Assembly: GCF_003992675.1 (NCBI RefSeq)
Contig: NZ_RZMZ01000007.1
Location: 372,001 to 436,000, forward strand
DNA length: 64,000 bases
Direction: 5' to 3'
Source of the DNA: Flagellimonas marinaquae
Lineage (GTDB): Bacteria > Bacteroidota > Bacteroidia > Flavobacteriales > Flavobacteriaceae
The notes beneath the pieces were generated by a model that worked only from the letters and a program-made list of their open reading frames with translations, was not told the DNA's origin and did no database searches. A program made the translations under genes and the position numbers. This document shows positions 16,659-26,786 of the stretch, piece after piece. Position 1 is the stretch's first letter. Each line of letters opens with the position of its first letter.

Positions 16659-16747
16659 GTTTTTCTTAGGATAATAAGGTTTAGGTAATTACGGCTTTTG
16701 CGTAACTTGTAGCCACCTAACTTGGGTCTTTAAAGAAGCAACACCTA

Positions 16748-18217
16748 TTGAATCCACTAAAGCGGCTTTTTAAACAAACATTTATCTACGGTCTGGCCAC
16801 GGTAATGCCAAGGGTCATCTCTTTCTTTTTGTTACCGTTGTATACCGCTGTATTTGAGAATGCTTCAGGTTACGGACAGTATACGAACATCTATGCCTGG
16901 ATAGCTATTTTTAATGTGTTTTTGGCCTATGGTATGGAAACAGCCTTTTTTCGGTTTTACCATAAAAGTGAGGATAAGGCCAAAGTGATATCCACCTCAT
17001 TGATATCCCTATTGGGCTCCTCTTTACTATTTCTGATTCTTGCCCTTTCACTTAGGGAATGGTTGTCCGGAGTTACCAACATCAACGCAGATTATCTTAA
17101 GTTCACTACATATATTTTGGTTCTTGATGCCGTGGTCATCATCCCATTTGCCTTGCTTAGAGCCAATGAGAAACCGATGCGGTATGCAGTCCTAAAGACC
17201 ATTAATGTGGCTATAAACTTGGCTTTTAATGTGTTTTTTCTACTGTTGCTTCCCAAGATGGCCCAAAATGGAGATACAGGCTTTCTAACGTCTCTCTACA
17301 AACCTAATTGGGAAATCCATTATGTTTTGATATCGAATGTAATCGCAAGTGGAGTAACCTTGTTGATTTTATTTCCTACTTACATAAAGGCATCCTATAA
17401 GTTCGATTTAGGTACGTGGAAACGAATGCTCAAGTATGCAGGACCCATTCTTATTGCTGGAATCGCTTTCACCATCAATGAAGTGTTGGATAAAATTTTG
17501 CTTACCGAATTGCTTCCATCCAACATTGCAGAGAGCGAAGTGGGAAAATATGGCGCCTGCTATAAATTGGCCTTGTTCATGACGTTGTTCGGGACAGCTT
17601 TCCGGATGGGTGTGGAGCCCTTTTTCTTTAGTCATGCCAAAAGCGAGAAGCCCCAGAAAACGTACGCCCAGATTACCAATTACTTCGTAATCCTGGGCAG
17701 CATTATCTTACTGGGAGTCATAGCTTTTATCGATGTGCTGGGTAGACTGTTATTGCACAACCCCGTGTATTGGGAGGCTTTGGATGTGGTGCCTATCATC
17801 CTACTCGCAAGCTTTTGCCTAGGGATTTACCACAACCTCTCCGTTTGGTACAAAGTCACCGATAGAACAAAGTTTGGGGCCTATATTTCCTCGGTCGGGG
17901 CCGTAATCACCTTGGTCATAAACATAAGCCTGATTCCCAAAATTGGATACATGGCATCGGCTTTGGCTACTTTGGCAGCTTATGGGAGCATGATGCTACT
18001 CTCCTATCACTTCGGTAAAAAATACTACCCAGTGCCCTACAATATGCGAAAGATTGTGTTTTACCTATCTGTATCGCTGGTGTTTTCCATACTTTCGTTC
18101 TATGTTTTTAATAGAAATTTAATAGCGGGCAGCCTACTGTTTTTGTTATTTTTGGGGCTGGTGTACAAGATGGAAGGAGATAAATTACGAAGCATATTTA
18201 TAAAACGTGAAGATTAA
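16748..18217 (+). CDS. Wzx-type polysaccharide flippase (MOP superfamily)
   Basis: This 489-residue membrane protein has about fourteen hydrophobic helices. Its N-terminus ([22 protein letters not shown], cited in part) is typical of O-antigen/lipid-linked sugar flippases of the MOP superfamily. It would move undecaprenyl-linked sugars across the inner membrane. The start is TTG at 16748; the next Met is beyond the first helix. Its stop region overlaps dut by 11 bp. A sugar nucleotidyltransferase lies two genes downstream, but no glycosyltransferase cluster is present. Confidence 0.88.
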   Translation: MNPLKRLFKQTFIYGLATVMPRVISFFLLPLYTAVFENASGYGQYTNIYAWIAIFNVFLAYGMETAFFRFYHKSEDKAKVISTSLISLLGSSLLFLILALSLREWLSGVTNINADYLKFTTYILVLDAVVIIPFALLRANEKPMRYAVLKTINVAINLAFNVFFLLLLPKMAQNGDTGFLTSLYKPNWEIHYVLISNVIASGVTLLILFPTYIKASYKFDLGTWKRMLKYAGPILIAGIAFTINEVLDKILLTELLPSNIAESEVGKYGACYKLALFMTLFGTAFRMGVEPFFFSHAKSEKPQKTYAQITNYFVILGSIILLGVIAFIDVLGRLLLHNPVYWEALDVVPIILLASFCLGIYHNLSVWYKVTDRTKFGAYISSVGAVITLVINISLIPKIGYMASALATLAAYGSMMLLSYHFGKKYYPVPYNMRKIVFYLSVSLVFSILSFYVFNRNLIAGSLLFLLFLGLVYKMEGDKLRSIFIKRED

Positions 18218-18641
18218 GATCATCAACAAATCAGGCCATAAGCTGCCACATTACGAAACCCTTGCCTCCGCAGGGATGGATTTAAGGGCGGATTTGGAAT
18301 CCCCCATTACCTTAAAACCTCTGGAAAGGGCCATTGTCCCTACAGGACTTTTTATGGAACTACCAGTGGGTTACGAAGCACAAGTACGACCACGTAGTGG
18401 ATTGGCGGCCAAAAAAGGCATTACAGTACTTAATGCACCTGGAACCATAGATGCTGATTACCGTGGAAACGTCGGGGTAATACTCGTCAATCTGTCCAAT
18501 GAGGATTTTACTGTGGAAAACGGGGAGCGCATTGCCCAAATGGTCATTGCCAAGCACGAACGTGCCGAATGGGAAGAAGTCGAAACCCTTTCTGAAACGG
18601 ATAGGGGCGAAGGTGGATTCGGGAGTACTGGAACTCATTGA
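18207..18641 (+). CDS. dut: dUTP diphosphatase
   Basis: This 144-residue trimeric dUTPase has all five motifs: AGMDLRAD (22-29), [24 protein letters not shown] with the catalytic Asp, GERIAQMVI, and the C-terminal GEGGFGSTG arm. It hydrolyses dUTP to dUMP and pyrophosphate, keeping uracil out of DNA and feeding thymidylate synthesis. The start is GTG at 18207 and overlaps the flippase gene by 11 bp, which suggests coupling. Confidence 0.95.
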   Translation: MKIKIINKSGHKLPHYETLASAGMDLRADLESPITLKPLERAIVPTGLFMELPVGYEAQVRPRSGLAAKKGITVLNAPGTIDADYRGNVGVILVNLSNEDFTVENGERIAQMVIAKHERAEWEEVETLSETDRGEGGFGSTGTH

Positions 18642-18650
18642 AAGAAGTAA

Positions 18651-18699
18651 TGTCAGGTCGAGCCTGCCTTTGTCGGCAGACAGGCGCAGTTGAGACCTT
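18651..18699. repeat. dispersed palindromic repeat with nested GC-rich insert
   Basis: TGTCAGGTCGAGC and GCAGTTGAGACCTTA are the two halves of the palindrome that is uninterrupted at 23626-23652. Here they are separated by 22 extra bases (18664-18685) that are themselves palindromic (TGCC...GGCA). A further small CCCGC/GCGGG hairpin lies at 18728-18741, just before the next gene. Confidence 0.75.
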
Positions 18700-18747
18700 A
18701 AAACGAAGTATAACTTATTAAAGATACCCGCCTCCGCGGGCATTTGT

Positions 18748-19764
18748 ATGAAAATAATCGTACCCATGGCGGGAAGAGGCTCCCGTCTGAGACCACACAC
18801 ATTGACAGTTCCAAAACCATTGATTCCCGTAGCGGGCAAACCCATTGTGCATCGATTGGTGAGTGATATCGCCAAGGTGTTGGGCGAACCCATCGATGAA
18901 GTTGCCTTTATTCTGGGCGACCCTGCCTTTTTTGGGGATGATGTGGTCGAAAGTTTAATGGCTTTAGCTGATGAATTGGGCGCCAAAGGCTCCATTTATA
19001 GGCAGGACCAACCACTTGGAACAGGACACGCCATCATGAGCGCCAAAGAGTCCCTAAGCGGTCCCGCGGTAATCGCATACGCGGATACCTTAATCCGTGC
19101 CGATTTTGATTTGGACAAATCAGCTGACAGCGTTATTTGGGTGAAGCAGGTAGAACGCCCAGAAGCCTATGGGGTGGTTCAGTTGAATGAAAGCAACGAA
19201 ATCGTAGAGTTGGTCGAAAAACCACAGCAGTATGTGTCTGATTTGGCCGTAATCGGTATTTATTATTTCAAGGATGTGGAAGTGCTCAAAAATGAGCTGC
19301 AGCATGTTTTGGACCATGATATCACCCATGGCGGGGAATACCAAATCAATGACGGTATCAAACGGATGATGGAAAAGGGCATGAAATTTGTTCCTGGTAA
19401 GGTGGATGAGTGGATGGACTGCGGCAACAAAAATGTGACCGTAGAAACCAATCAGCGGATGCTGGCATTCTTGGAAAAGGAGGGCGAAAATATGATTGCA
19501 GATTCCGTAACACAGGAAAACGCCAATATTGTGGAACCCTGTTTTATTGGAGAGAACGTAGTGCTCAAAAATACTACAGTGGGACCCTATGTTTCGGTAG
19601 GAGCAAATACCATTGTGGAAAATTCGACCATAAAGAATAGCCTCATCCAAAGCAATAGCAAGATAACCAACGCTAATTTGGATAATGCCATGATTGGCAA
19701 CCATGTGATTTATAATGGTAATTTTGAGACCATTAGCATTGGAGATTATTCTGTTTTGGAATAA
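18748..19764 (+). CDS. sugar-phosphate nucleotidyltransferase (RfbA/GlmU-like)
   Basis: This 338-residue enzyme starts with the nucleotidyltransferase signature (MAGRGSRLRPHTLTVPKPLIPV, cited in part; G-x-G-x-R-L). The metal-binding Asp is in AYADTLI and the sugar-binding block is VEKP. A C-terminal hexapeptide left-handed beta-helix follows (VVLKNTTVGPYVSVGANTIV, about 270-289). It would make an NDP-sugar from NTP and sugar-1-phosphate, probably dTDP- or UDP-glucose-like. The second domain could carry acetyltransferase-type or oligomerisation roles. Context with a flippase suggests envelope glycans. The exact substrate is not resolved. Confidence 0.85.
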   Translation: MKIIVPMAGRGSRLRPHTLTVPKPLIPVAGKPIVHRLVSDIAKVLGEPIDEVAFILGDPAFFGDDVVESLMALADELGAKGSIYRQDQPLGTGHAIMSAKESLSGPAVIAYADTLIRADFDLDKSADSVIWVKQVERPEAYGVVQLNESNEIVELVEKPQQYVSDLAVIGIYYFKDVEVLKNELQHVLDHDITHGGEYQINDGIKRMMEKGMKFVPGKVDEWMDCGNKNVTVETNQRMLAFLEKEGENMIADSVTQENANIVEPCFIGENVVLKNTTVGPYVSVGANTIVENSTIKNSLIQSNSKITNANLDNAMIGNHVIYNGNFETISIGDYSVLE

Positions 19765-19808
19765 CTTTAGAACACATTTTTGGTTGGATGGGGACTTAGG
19801 ACGTTACT

Positions 19809-20732
19809 ATGAAAAGGAAACTTCTTGTTGGGATGGTTTTGGGAGCATCATTTTTGATGCAGCATTACACCTATGGCCAAGAAGAACAGGAAAGTGCAGA
19901 TGTCTATCTCGAAGAATATACCGATGAGTTTCAGGAAAATTTCTTTGAAGCCCTCAAACAGAAAGGCATCCAAAACTACGATAGGGCCGTGGATTTGTTC
20001 CTGAAATGCAAGCAATTGGAGCCCAATAATAGCGTAGTGGATTACGAATTGGCCAAAGCCTATATGCTGGACAAAAGATACGTACAGGCGCAAGATTTTG
20101 CTATTGAGGCCCTATTATCAGAACCAGAAGACTATTGGTATTTGGACAATGTACTGACCATTTTGGACAAACAAGGAAATCCCTTGGAGACTATCAAAGA
20201 ACGAATTCCTTACAGTAATACAAAGCTTAGAAAGAACATGGCACTGTTCTACTTCAAAATGAAGCAGTACAAGGAAGCCACCAGGGTTTTGGAGGGCTTG
20301 CCAAGTTCTTCCCTAAAATCGGAGCTAAGCGAGAAGATTAAGGATTCACTCCAAAAAAGGGAAAGTATAGAAGAAGTCACGCCCATAGTGCAGAACGTTG
20401 ACGAAACCAAAAGTGACCCTATATCCCAATTGAGAAAAACAATGGAGGAATACATCGCAGCTTCCAATTATACTGCCTTGTTAACGGAATCCAAGGAGGC
20501 ATTGGATACTTATCCCCTGCAGCCCTATTTTTATTATGCCTATGGAACAGCGTTGAACAACACCGGCAATGCCAGCAAGGGCGTTGAAGTGTTGGAGAGT
20601 GGACTTGATTATATATTGGATGACAGTACGCTTCAAAATATGATATACAGGCAGCTATCCGATGGATATTCGAAAATTGGCAATACCCAAAAAGCAAATG
20701 ACTATTTGAACAAGATCAATTCAGGATTGTAA
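19809..20732 (+). CDS. secreted TPR-repeat protein
   Basis: This 307-residue protein has a signal peptide (residues 1-22, ending YTYG-QEE) and TPR repeats in two groups (about 35-125 and 200-300), for example ALNNTGNASKGVEVLESGL. TPRs mediate protein contacts; export places it in the periplasm. The stop overlaps the next ATG as TAATG. It is therefore coupled to the DUF4292 lipoprotein and the EnvC-like gene, which suggests a shared envelope role. Confidence 0.82.
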   Translation: MKRKLLVGMVLGASFLMQHYTYGQEEQESADVYLEEYTDEFQENFFEALKQKGIQNYDRAVDLFLKCKQLEPNNSVVDYELAKAYMLDKRYVQAQDFAIEALLSEPEDYWYLDNVLTILDKQGNPLETIKERIPYSNTKLRKNMALFYFKMKQYKEATRVLEGLPSSSLKSELSEKIKDSLQKRESIEEVTPIVQNVDETKSDPISQLRKTMEEYIAASNYTALLTESKEALDTYPLQPYFYYAYGTALNNTGNASKGVEVLESGLDYILDDSTLQNMIYRQLSDGYSKIGNTQKANDYLNKINSGL

Positions 20733-21511
20733 TGAACCTACATAAACATATATACAAAGCAAGCGTTGCCATTTTGATGTTGGCCACCCTAGGTTCTTGT
20801 AAAAGCACCAAGTCGATTACAGGGGGAGAGGCCAATTCAAGACTTTCCGCAAAAAACATCGTCAATGCCCATTACTCCAACCAGCCCAAATTTAGAACGT
20901 TGAGGGGAAGAGTTAAGATCGATTACGCCAATGGAGACGATTCGCAGGGCGTCAATGTAAGCTTGCGCATGGAGAAAGACAAAGTGATTTGGATGAGTGC
21001 GCCACTTGGTGTGGTCAAAGCTCATATTACCCCCAAAAAAGTATCGTTTTACAACAAGTTACAAAATGAGTATTTTGATGGAGACTTCAGCTATTTGAGC
21101 GAATTATTGGGTACGGAATTAGATTTTGAAAAGGTACAGAACCTACTTTTGGGCAATGCGGTACTCGACTTGCGTAAGGAAAAGTTCAATTCTGAAGTCT
21201 ACAATGGCAACTACCAATTAAAACCTAAGAAGGCCCAGGAACTTTTTAAGATTCTGTTTCAATTGGAACCCAAAAACTTTAAAATAGCCAGTCAAGAAAT
21301 ATCACAACCGGTTAATGCAAGACATCTATTGGCAAAATATACTTATCAGGATATTTCTGGAAACGTATTGCCGGAGGACATCCAAATAGTGGCCGAGGAA
21401 AAAGGTGAATTGACTACAATTGATTTGAGTTTTCGTAACTTGGAGCTCAACAAACCCATGAGCTTTCCGTATAAAGTGCCCAAAGGCTATGATAAAATTA
21501 CATTAAAGTAA
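20732..21511 (+). CDS. DUF4292 lipoprotein
   Basis: This 259-residue lipoprotein has a signal peptide with lipobox LGSC (Cys23) and the DUF4292 domain. Members resemble LolA/LolB-like folds and are conserved in Bacteroidota next to a TPR protein and a murein hydrolase activator, as here. A role in outer-membrane lipoprotein or lipid handling is inference. It overlaps the upstream gene by one base and lies 1 bp from the next ATG, so it is in the middle of a tight three-gene operon. Confidence 0.85.
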   Translation: MNLHKHIYKASVAILMLATLGSCKSTKSITGGEANSRLSAKNIVNAHYSNQPKFRTLRGRVKIDYANGDDSQGVNVSLRMEKDKVIWMSAPLGVVKAHITPKKVSFYNKLQNEYFDGDFSYLSELLGTELDFEKVQNLLLGNAVLDLRKEKFNSEVYNGNYQLKPKKAQELFKILFQLEPKNFKIASQEISQPVNARHLLAKYTYQDISGNVLPEDIQIVAEEKGELTTIDLSFRNLELNKPMSFPYKVPKGYDKITLK

Positions 21512-21512
21512 T

Positions 21513-22739
21513 ATGAAAGGTAAAGTTTCATATGTAATTTATTTATTGATACTTACGATTTGTACTACGGTACCTTCGTTTGCTCAAACAGGAGAGCAGA
21601 AAGTGCTCGAAGCCAAACGGGAACGCTTGCAGGAAGAAATCAAGGAAATCAACCGTTTACTGTTCGCTGAGCGCAAAGAAAAGGGTACCGTTTTGGACCA
21701 AATGGAAGCCTTGGACAATAAAATAAATGTTCGACAAGAACTGATTCGGGTTACCAATCAGCAATCGAATTTGCTGAGTAGGCAAATCAACGTCAATATT
21801 AGAAGCATTAGCAAACTCCGCGAAGACTTGGAAGTCCTAAAGGAAGATTATGCAGAACTGATTCAGAAAACCTATCAGAATAAGTCGCAGAGCAATCGAT
21901 TGATGTTCCTCTTGTCCGCAGAAAACTTTTTTCAAGCCTTTAAAAGACTTCAGTATATGCAACAATATGCCAAACACCGTAAAAAGCAGGGAGAGGGCAT
22001 TGTGCAAAAAACCGAGGAGCTCAAAACACTGAACCAAGATTTAGTCCGCCAGAGAAAGGAAAAGGACCAGTTGGTAGCAGAAAATCAAAAGGCTAAGGAG
22101 GAACTCAACAAGGAAATTGAAGCGCAGCGAAGTCTTTTGACAAGTATAAAACAAAACGAGGCCAAATACACTGCCGCCATTGCAGAAAAGCAGAAAGAGG
22201 CCCGTAGAATCGACAATGAAATTGAACGGATGATCAAAAGCGCCATTGCCAGTTCCAATAAAAGTTCGGGCAAATCCACCAGCAGCGCCACTTTTGCCCT
22301 TACTCCAGAGGCGAAGTTGTTGGCGGATAATTTTTCATCCAACAAGGGAAGATTAATATGGCCCGTGGAAAAAGGTATTAAAAGTCAGGGCTATGGTGTT
22401 TACGCGGATAAGTTATATCCCGGTATCAAACACCGGAACAATGGGGTTACCATCACCACGGACAAGGGAAGCAAGGCCAGGGCCATTTTTGAGGGCGAGG
22501 TCATTGCTATTCTTTCGGTCCCTGGAGGAAACAAAGGTGTTCAAATTAAGCACGGAAATTACATCAGCACATACTATAACCTTTCCAATCTCTATGTAAA
22601 AAAAGGGGATAAAGTCGCCGCCAAAGAAGTGCTGGGCGAAATAAATACCAATCGGTTGGACGGCACCACAAAGTTGAAGTTTTACCTGTATAAGGATTCT
22701 GACCGCTTGAACCCCGAGGATTGGATCTATCAACTCTAA
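21513..22739 (+). CDS. EnvC-like murein hydrolase activator (degenerate M23 domain)
   Basis: This 408-residue exported protein has a signal peptide (1-24), a long coiled coil (about 27-250) and a C-terminal LytM/M23 domain (about 280-405). The zinc ligands of active M23 peptidases are not intact. His307 is present in KHRNNGV but no Asp follows at the ligand position, and the usual YxHL is YYNL with Asn356. This is the pattern of EnvC, which does not cut murein itself but activates amidases during division. It closes the TPR-DUF4292-EnvC operon. Confidence 0.88.
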   Translation: MKGKVSYVIYLLILTICTTVPSFAQTGEQKVLEAKRERLQEEIKEINRLLFAERKEKGTVLDQMEALDNKINVRQELIRVTNQQSNLLSRQINVNIRSISKLREDLEVLKEDYAELIQKTYQNKSQSNRLMFLLSAENFFQAFKRLQYMQQYAKHRKKQGEGIVQKTEELKTLNQDLVRQRKEKDQLVAENQKAKEELNKEIEAQRSLLTSIKQNEAKYTAAIAEKQKEARRIDNEIERMIKSAIASSNKSSGKSTSSATFALTPEAKLLADNFSSNKGRLIWPVEKGIKSQGYGVYADKLYPGIKHRNNGVTITTDKGSKARAIFEGEVIAILSVPGGNKGVQIKHGNYISTYYNLSNLYVKKGDKVAAKEVLGEINTNRLDGTTKLKFYLYKDSDRLNPEDWIYQL

Positions 22740-22743
22740 CATT

Positions 22744-23580
22744 ATGAAGGAAATAACTGATTTACAAGGCTCTTTTGAACTGCACAATGGGGTCCAGATG
22801 CCCTATTTTGGATTGGGGGTCTATCAATCCGAAGATGGAAGCGAAGTCATAAATGCGGTAAAAGCGGCACTTGATCATGGCTACCGCCATATCGATACCG
22901 CTGCCATTTATCACAATGAAGAAGGCGTGGGTACCGGAATCCGCGAAAGCAGCGTAAGCCGTGAGGATGTTTTTTTGACCAGCAAGGTGTGGAACACCGA
23001 TCAAGGCTATGACAGCACGCTCAAGGCATTTGAGGCCAGTTTGGAGCGCTTGGGAACGGATTACCTGGATTTATATTTGATTCATTGGCCCAAAGGGGAC
23101 CTATCCAAAGAAACATGGAAAGCCTTTGAAAAACTCTACAAGGAAGAACGGGTTCGTGCCATTGGGGTCAGCAACTTTTTACAACACCATCTGGAGGATT
23201 TGTTGCCCTCGGTAGAGATTGTGCCCATGGTGAACCAAATGGAGTTCCATCCCTACTTAGTGCAGCAGGATTTGATTGATTTCTGTGCATCGAAAGGCAT
23301 TCAGTATGAGGCATGGTCACCTTTGATGCAGGGCCATATTTTTGAATTGGATATGATGAAGGATTTGGCTTCCAAGTACAATAAGACCATTGCTCAAATT
23401 GTATTGCGCTGGGATCTGCAAAAAGGTGTGATTACCATTCCAAAATCATCCAAACCAGAACGAATCAAGGCCAATGCCGACCTTTTTGATTTTGAATTGT
23501 CCCAAGAAGATGTTCAATTATTGGATAATTTGGAAAAGGGCAAGCGTTTTGGACCAGACCCCAATAATTTTGATTTTTAA
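22744..23580 (+). CDS. aldo/keto reductase
   Basis: This 278-residue NADPH-dependent reductase has the complete catalytic tetrad Asp51, Tyr56, Lys81 and His114 ([25 protein letters not shown]). It also has the C-terminal cofactor motif [10 protein letters not shown]. The length and motifs fit the AKR5 group (2,5-diketo-gluconate reductase-like), which reduces a wide range of aldehydes and ketones. It follows the EnvC-like gene by 4 bp and may be co-transcribed, but a functional link is not evident. Confidence 0.93.
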   Translation: MKEITDLQGSFELHNGVQMPYFGLGVYQSEDGSEVINAVKAALDHGYRHIDTAAIYHNEEGVGTGIRESSVSREDVFLTSKVWNTDQGYDSTLKAFEASLERLGTDYLDLYLIHWPKGDLSKETWKAFEKLYKEERVRAIGVSNFLQHHLEDLLPSVEIVPMVNQMEFHPYLVQQDLIDFCASKGIQYEAWSPLMQGHIFELDMMKDLASKYNKTIAQIVLRWDLQKGVITIPKSSKPERIKANADLFDFELSQEDVQLLDNLEKGKRFGPDPNNFDF

Positions 23581-23625
23581 AGACGGGCAAGTATCATGAG
23601 TTGTCTTTAATTCTTGCACAGATAA

Positions 23626-23722
23626 TGTCAGGTCGAGCGCAGTCGAGACCTTGTCCTAAGCAAAAGCACAAATACCGCTCGACTTAAGTTTATCTTGGGT
23701 GTAGTCGAAAGACTTGAGATGA
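23626..23722. repeat. dispersed palindromic repeat pair
   Basis: The uninterrupted palindrome TCAGGTCGAGC/GCAGTCGAGACCT lies at 23628-23650. A related unit ending GAGATGACA lies at 23677-23722. It fills most of the gap between the convergent aldo/keto reductase and thioesterase genes and may also act as a bidirectional transcript end. Confidence 0.65.
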
Positions 23723-23770
23723 CAGCAGGGAAATATAGATTTAGACCAGTATCGAAAGGATAGGCTTACG

Positions 23771-24283
23771 TTAAGAAGTAAAAAGCGCCTTCAGCTCCGT
23801 CGCATCGGCAGGCTTCATTTTACCCGCAAGCACCAAGCTTAATTGCTTTCTTCGTAAGGCAGCCGCGTAGCGCTCTTTTTCCAAGTCTGTTTCGGGCTCC
23901 AAAGGTGGCACCTCGGTTGGTTTTCCCGTATCATCTACGGCAACAAAGGTATAAATGGCCTCATTGGCCTTGGTGCGCTCCCCAGTAAAACGATCCTCTA
24001 TCCATACATCCAAGAAAATCTCCATCGAAGTGTTGAACGCCCGCGAAACCGATGCCTCTACGGTAACCACGCTCCCCAAAGGAACAGCACTATTGAATGC
24101 CACATGGTTCACGGAAGCGGTCACTGTAATACGGCGACTGTGTCTTCGGGCTGAAATACTTGCAGCTCGGTCCATACGGGCCAAGAGTTCGCCTCCAAAT
24201 AGATTGTTTAGGGGGTTGGTTTCACTGGGCAATACCAAATCGGTCATTACCGTGCGGGATTCACTAGGTGTTTTAGCGCGCAT
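23771..24283 (-). CDS. hotdog-fold acyl-CoA thioesterase
   Basis: This 170-residue protein has the hotdog thioesterase pattern of the YciA/BFIT group: PSETNPLNNLFGGELLARMD with the catalytic Asn/Asp region, then VNHVAF and EIFLDVWIED strands. It hydrolyses acyl-CoA to free acid and CoA in the cytoplasm. Chain-length preference cannot be read from sequence. It is monocistronic and followed upstream by the HU-SPOR gene on the same strand. Confidence 0.88.
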   Translation of the reverse strand: MRAKTPSESRTVMTDLVLPSETNPLNNLFGGELLARMDRAASISARRHSRRITVTASVNHVAFNSAVPLGSVVTVEASVSRAFNTSMEIFLDVWIEDRFTGERTKANEAIYTFVAVDDTGKPTEVPPLEPETDLEKERYAAALRRKQLSLVLAGKMKPADATELKALFTS

Positions 24284-24344
24284 ACCTCTTTACATTTTGC
24301 GCAAAGATATTGAAGTAAGAAATGCTTTTTAAACGAAAGATGGA

Positions 24345-25289
24345 TTATTTCTCAGAAAGCAACCAGGCATCTCGGGAATCCTCGGCTTTTACCTTTCTCA
24401 AAAATACTAGGGCTTCCTTGGGGTCCTCAAAGCTATCATAAGCTACTTGGTGAAGTCCGTAGGCATTGGTGCCCAAATAAAAGGCATTGTACCCTTTTTC
24501 TTTGAGCTGGCTCACACGTTTTTCAGCGTTTTTTTCTTCCCTAAAGGCGCCAGCGATTACGTGATGTTTGCCCAATTGCTTTTTGGTCACCTTTATGTTG
24601 ATGGCAGGGAGTTCCAAGGGCGCGCTTTCAAAAAAAGTAGCCTCTTGGATAAGTCGGGATACCTCTTGCTGGGCATCCTGTTGGGCGGCTACCTCTTTTT
24701 CCTGAAGATCGCCGTAGGTCTTGTAAGATGTCGCTCCCAAAGAAACGGCCAACAAAATCACTGCGGCATATTTTAGCCAGGGTCTAAAGGAAGACTGCTC
24801 CCTTTTTTCCGGAGTGATCATAAACGGGATGCGCTCTTCCAACTCCTCCACTTCTTCCTTAATCACTTCACGCTGAATCGGAGTAGCGGTAAAAGCAGAG
24901 AGTCCAAAAGAAGCTGTCAAAAAATTGATTTTCTCTTCCGGTTGGAATTGGATACGTTGCTCTTTATTGTGCCACAGGGTCCCAATACCAAAAAGTTCGA
25001 TACGCTCGCCTTGGGCCATTCTTTCTTTCCAATCTTGGGCCACGTTTTCCACTTCCTTCAACAATTCTTCATAGCCTAATTGCTTTTCCTTGGCAATATG
25101 GGAAACCAAAAGACCATCGTTTTTGGAAAGTTGGGCATTAAAGGAGATGACTTTGCTGGGCGGCACTAAGGTGTTAGTGGCCAAATCGATTGCTGCGGAT
25201 GTACCATGGGCCAAGAATGCCCCAAAACCGGGTACTACAACACAGTTATATTCAAACAATAATTTTTCTATGTACGTATCAATCCGCAT
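24345..25289 (-). CDS. HU-like and SPOR domain membrane protein
   Basis: This 314-residue protein has three parts. The N-terminal region is an HU/CCDC81-like domain (MRIDTYIEKLLFEYNCVVVP, cited in part, to about 130). One transmembrane helix follows (LKYAAVILLAVSLGATSY, about 190-207). A C-terminal SPOR domain (about 240-310) would bind denuded septal glycan. The architecture is common in Bacteroidota and suggests a division or envelope role linking a cytoplasmic DNA- or protein-binding module to periplasmic murein. The ATG at 25289 is chosen over a farther upstream one because it begins the conserved domain. Confidence 0.85.
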   Translation of the reverse strand: MRIDTYIEKLLFEYNCVVVPGFGAFLAHGTSAAIDLATNTLVPPSKVISFNAQLSKNDGLLVSHIAKEKQLGYEELLKEVENVAQDWKERMAQGERIELFGIGTLWHNKEQRIQFQPEEKINFLTASFGLSAFTATPIQREVIKEEVEELEERIPFMITPEKREQSSFRPWLKYAAVILLAVSLGATSYKTYGDLQEKEVAAQQDAQQEVSRLIQEATFFESAPLELPAINIKVTKKQLGKHHVIAGAFREEKNAEKRVSQLKEKGYNAFYLGTNAYGLHQVAYDSFEDPKEALVFLRKVKAEDSRDAWLLSEK

Positions 25290-25394
25290 AGCCACAAATA
25301 TTGTAAAAAATGGGACAGTACAAAATAAGCCGGATAACTTTTTATTAACATTTGAAAAGCTGTATTTTGTGGACAACTTTGACGCCCAAATCAA

Positions 25395-26501
25395 ATGACT
25401 GAACCTGAAATTATTGCGGCTTTGCGGCTGCAGAACATTCCCAATATCGGGGATGTGACCGCAAAAAAATTAATCGCCAACTGCGGAAGTCCAACGGCCA
25501 TATTTGAGGACAAACTGCATCATCTCCTCAAAATCGACGGTATTGGCAAAATGACCCTAAAAGGACTTTTTGATCCCGTTTATTTGGAAGAAGCCCAACA
25601 GGAGTATGAGTTTTTGTCCCAAAAGGACATCACGGTATCCTATTTTATGGATGAATACTATCCCGAACGGCTAAAGCACTGTTTGGACGGCCCTATCCTT
25701 TTATTTCAACAGGGGAACATCAATTTAAAGCAGCAAAAAATCATCAGCGTAGTAGGCACCCGCAACGTAACCAGCTACGGGAGCTCCTTTGCCCAACAGT
25801 TTATAGCCGAGTTGGCCCCACTTAACCCTGTTATCGTTAGTGGTTTAGCTTATGGGGTAGACATAACGGTCCAAAAAGCGGCGATGGAACATGGCTTACA
25901 GACCATTGCCTGTATGGCACATGGTCTCAACCAAATTTATCCCAAAGCACACGCCAAATACCAGTCCAAGGTGGAGGCAAACGGTGGTTTTTTGACCGAA
26001 TTCTGGAGTACGAGCCAGCCCAACCGAGAGAATTTCCTGAAGAGAAACCGCATCATAGCTGGAATCAGCGAAGCCACCATTGTTATAGAATCGGCCGAAA
26101 AGGGCGGCAGTTTGGTCACTGCCGATCTCGCCCACGGTTACCATCGTGAGGTATTTGCCGTTCCGGGCCGAGCCACGGACAAATGGAGCAAGGGCTGCAA
26201 CGACCTCATCAAATACCAAAAGGCGCATTTATTGACCTCTGCCGCGGAGCTGATTTATCTTTTGGGATGGCAAATCGAGGAAGAAAAGCAGGAAAAAACA
26301 GTACAAAAACAGCTGTTCGTCGAGTTGGATGAAACAGAACAGTCAATCTACTCTTACCTGCAATTGAACGGGAAACAGCTGCTGGACACCGTGGCTTTGG
26401 AGTGTAAATTGCCCATTTTTAAGGTTTCGTCCACTTTGGTGCAAATGGAAATGAAAGGGGTCGTCCGTCCATTGCCCGGTAAACTGTTCGAAGCGGTGTA
26501 G
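25395..26501 (+). CDS. dprA: DNA-processing protein DprA
   Basis: This 368-residue protein has an N-terminal HhH-like region (IPNIGDVTAKKLI), the extended Rossmann core (VGTRNVTSYG, SGLAYGVDI, ESAEKGGSLVTADLA) and a C-terminal winged-helix DML1-like domain. DprA binds incoming single-stranded DNA and loads RecA during natural transformation. It is divergent from the HU-SPOR gene across 105 bp. A long heptamer array begins only 8 bp after its stop codon. Confidence 0.95.
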   Translation: MTEPEIIAALRLQNIPNIGDVTAKKLIANCGSPTAIFEDKLHHLLKIDGIGKMTLKGLFDPVYLEEAQQEYEFLSQKDITVSYFMDEYYPERLKHCLDGPILLFQQGNINLKQQKIISVVGTRNVTSYGSSFAQQFIAELAPLNPVIVSGLAYGVDITVQKAAMEHGLQTIACMAHGLNQIYPKAHAKYQSKVEANGGFLTEFWSTSQPNRENFLKRNRIIAGISEATIVIESAEKGGSLVTADLAHGYHREVFAVPGRATDKWSKGCNDLIKYQKAHLLTSAAELIYLLGWQIEEEKQEKTVQKQLFVELDETEQSIYSYLQLNGKQLLDTVALECKLPIFKVSSTLVQMEMKGVVRPLPGKLFEAV

Positions 26502-26509
26502 GTTTGGTG

Positions 26510-26621
26510 GGAAGTCGGGAGTTGGGAGTTGGAAGTCGGGAGTTGAGAGTTACGAGTTTAGAGTTATGAGTGAGAAGTCCGAAGGCGGAAGTTGGGAGTT
26601 AGGAGTTATGAGTTCGGAGTT
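26510..26621 (+). repeat. gene-free heptamer array, NNGAGTT type (block 1)
   Basis: Sixteen consecutive 7-bp units run in a single register from GGAAGTC (26510) to CGGAGTT (26615-26621). Positions 1-2 vary and 3-7 approximate GAGTT or AAGTC. It begins 8 bp after the dprA stop. Its units from 26559 to 26607 correspond in order to those of block 2 from 26822 to 26870. The same core flanks the four-helix-bundle gene at 15381. Confidence 0.88.
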
Positions 26622-26626
26622 AAGAT

Positions 26627-26705
26627 GGCATTTCGAGCTGTCACCCCGAGCGATGGTCATTGAGCGAAGTCGAAATGAGTCGAGGGGGCGATCGAGAAAT
26701 CTTGA
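26627..26705. repeat. dispersed palindromic repeat
   Basis: This copy of the TTCGACT...GAGCGAAGTCGAAATGA family lies between two heptamer arrays (TCATTGAGCGAAGTCGAAA at 26659-26677). It is GC-richer than the surroundings and able to form hairpins. No gene is seen. Confidence 0.6.
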
Positions 26706-26709
26706 CAGG

Positions 26710-26744
26710 AGCCAAGAGGCAGGAATCAAGATTCAAGAGAGCAA
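26710..26744 (+). repeat. short heptamer array, NNNCAAG type
   Basis: Five units of 7 bp are in register from AGCCAAG (26710) through AATCAAG and ATTCAAG. They form a third core sequence but keep the same 7-bp period. The same unit series recurs at 26945-26986. Confidence 0.7.
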
Positions 26745-26786
26745 AGACGATAGAAAATAGACTTGGTTTAGTGGACGTAGACGGTT

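Noticed and set aside
18728..18741. CCCGC/GCGGG hairpin as a terminator after dut
   Set aside because: No T-run follows; it looks like part of the dispersed palindromic repeats.
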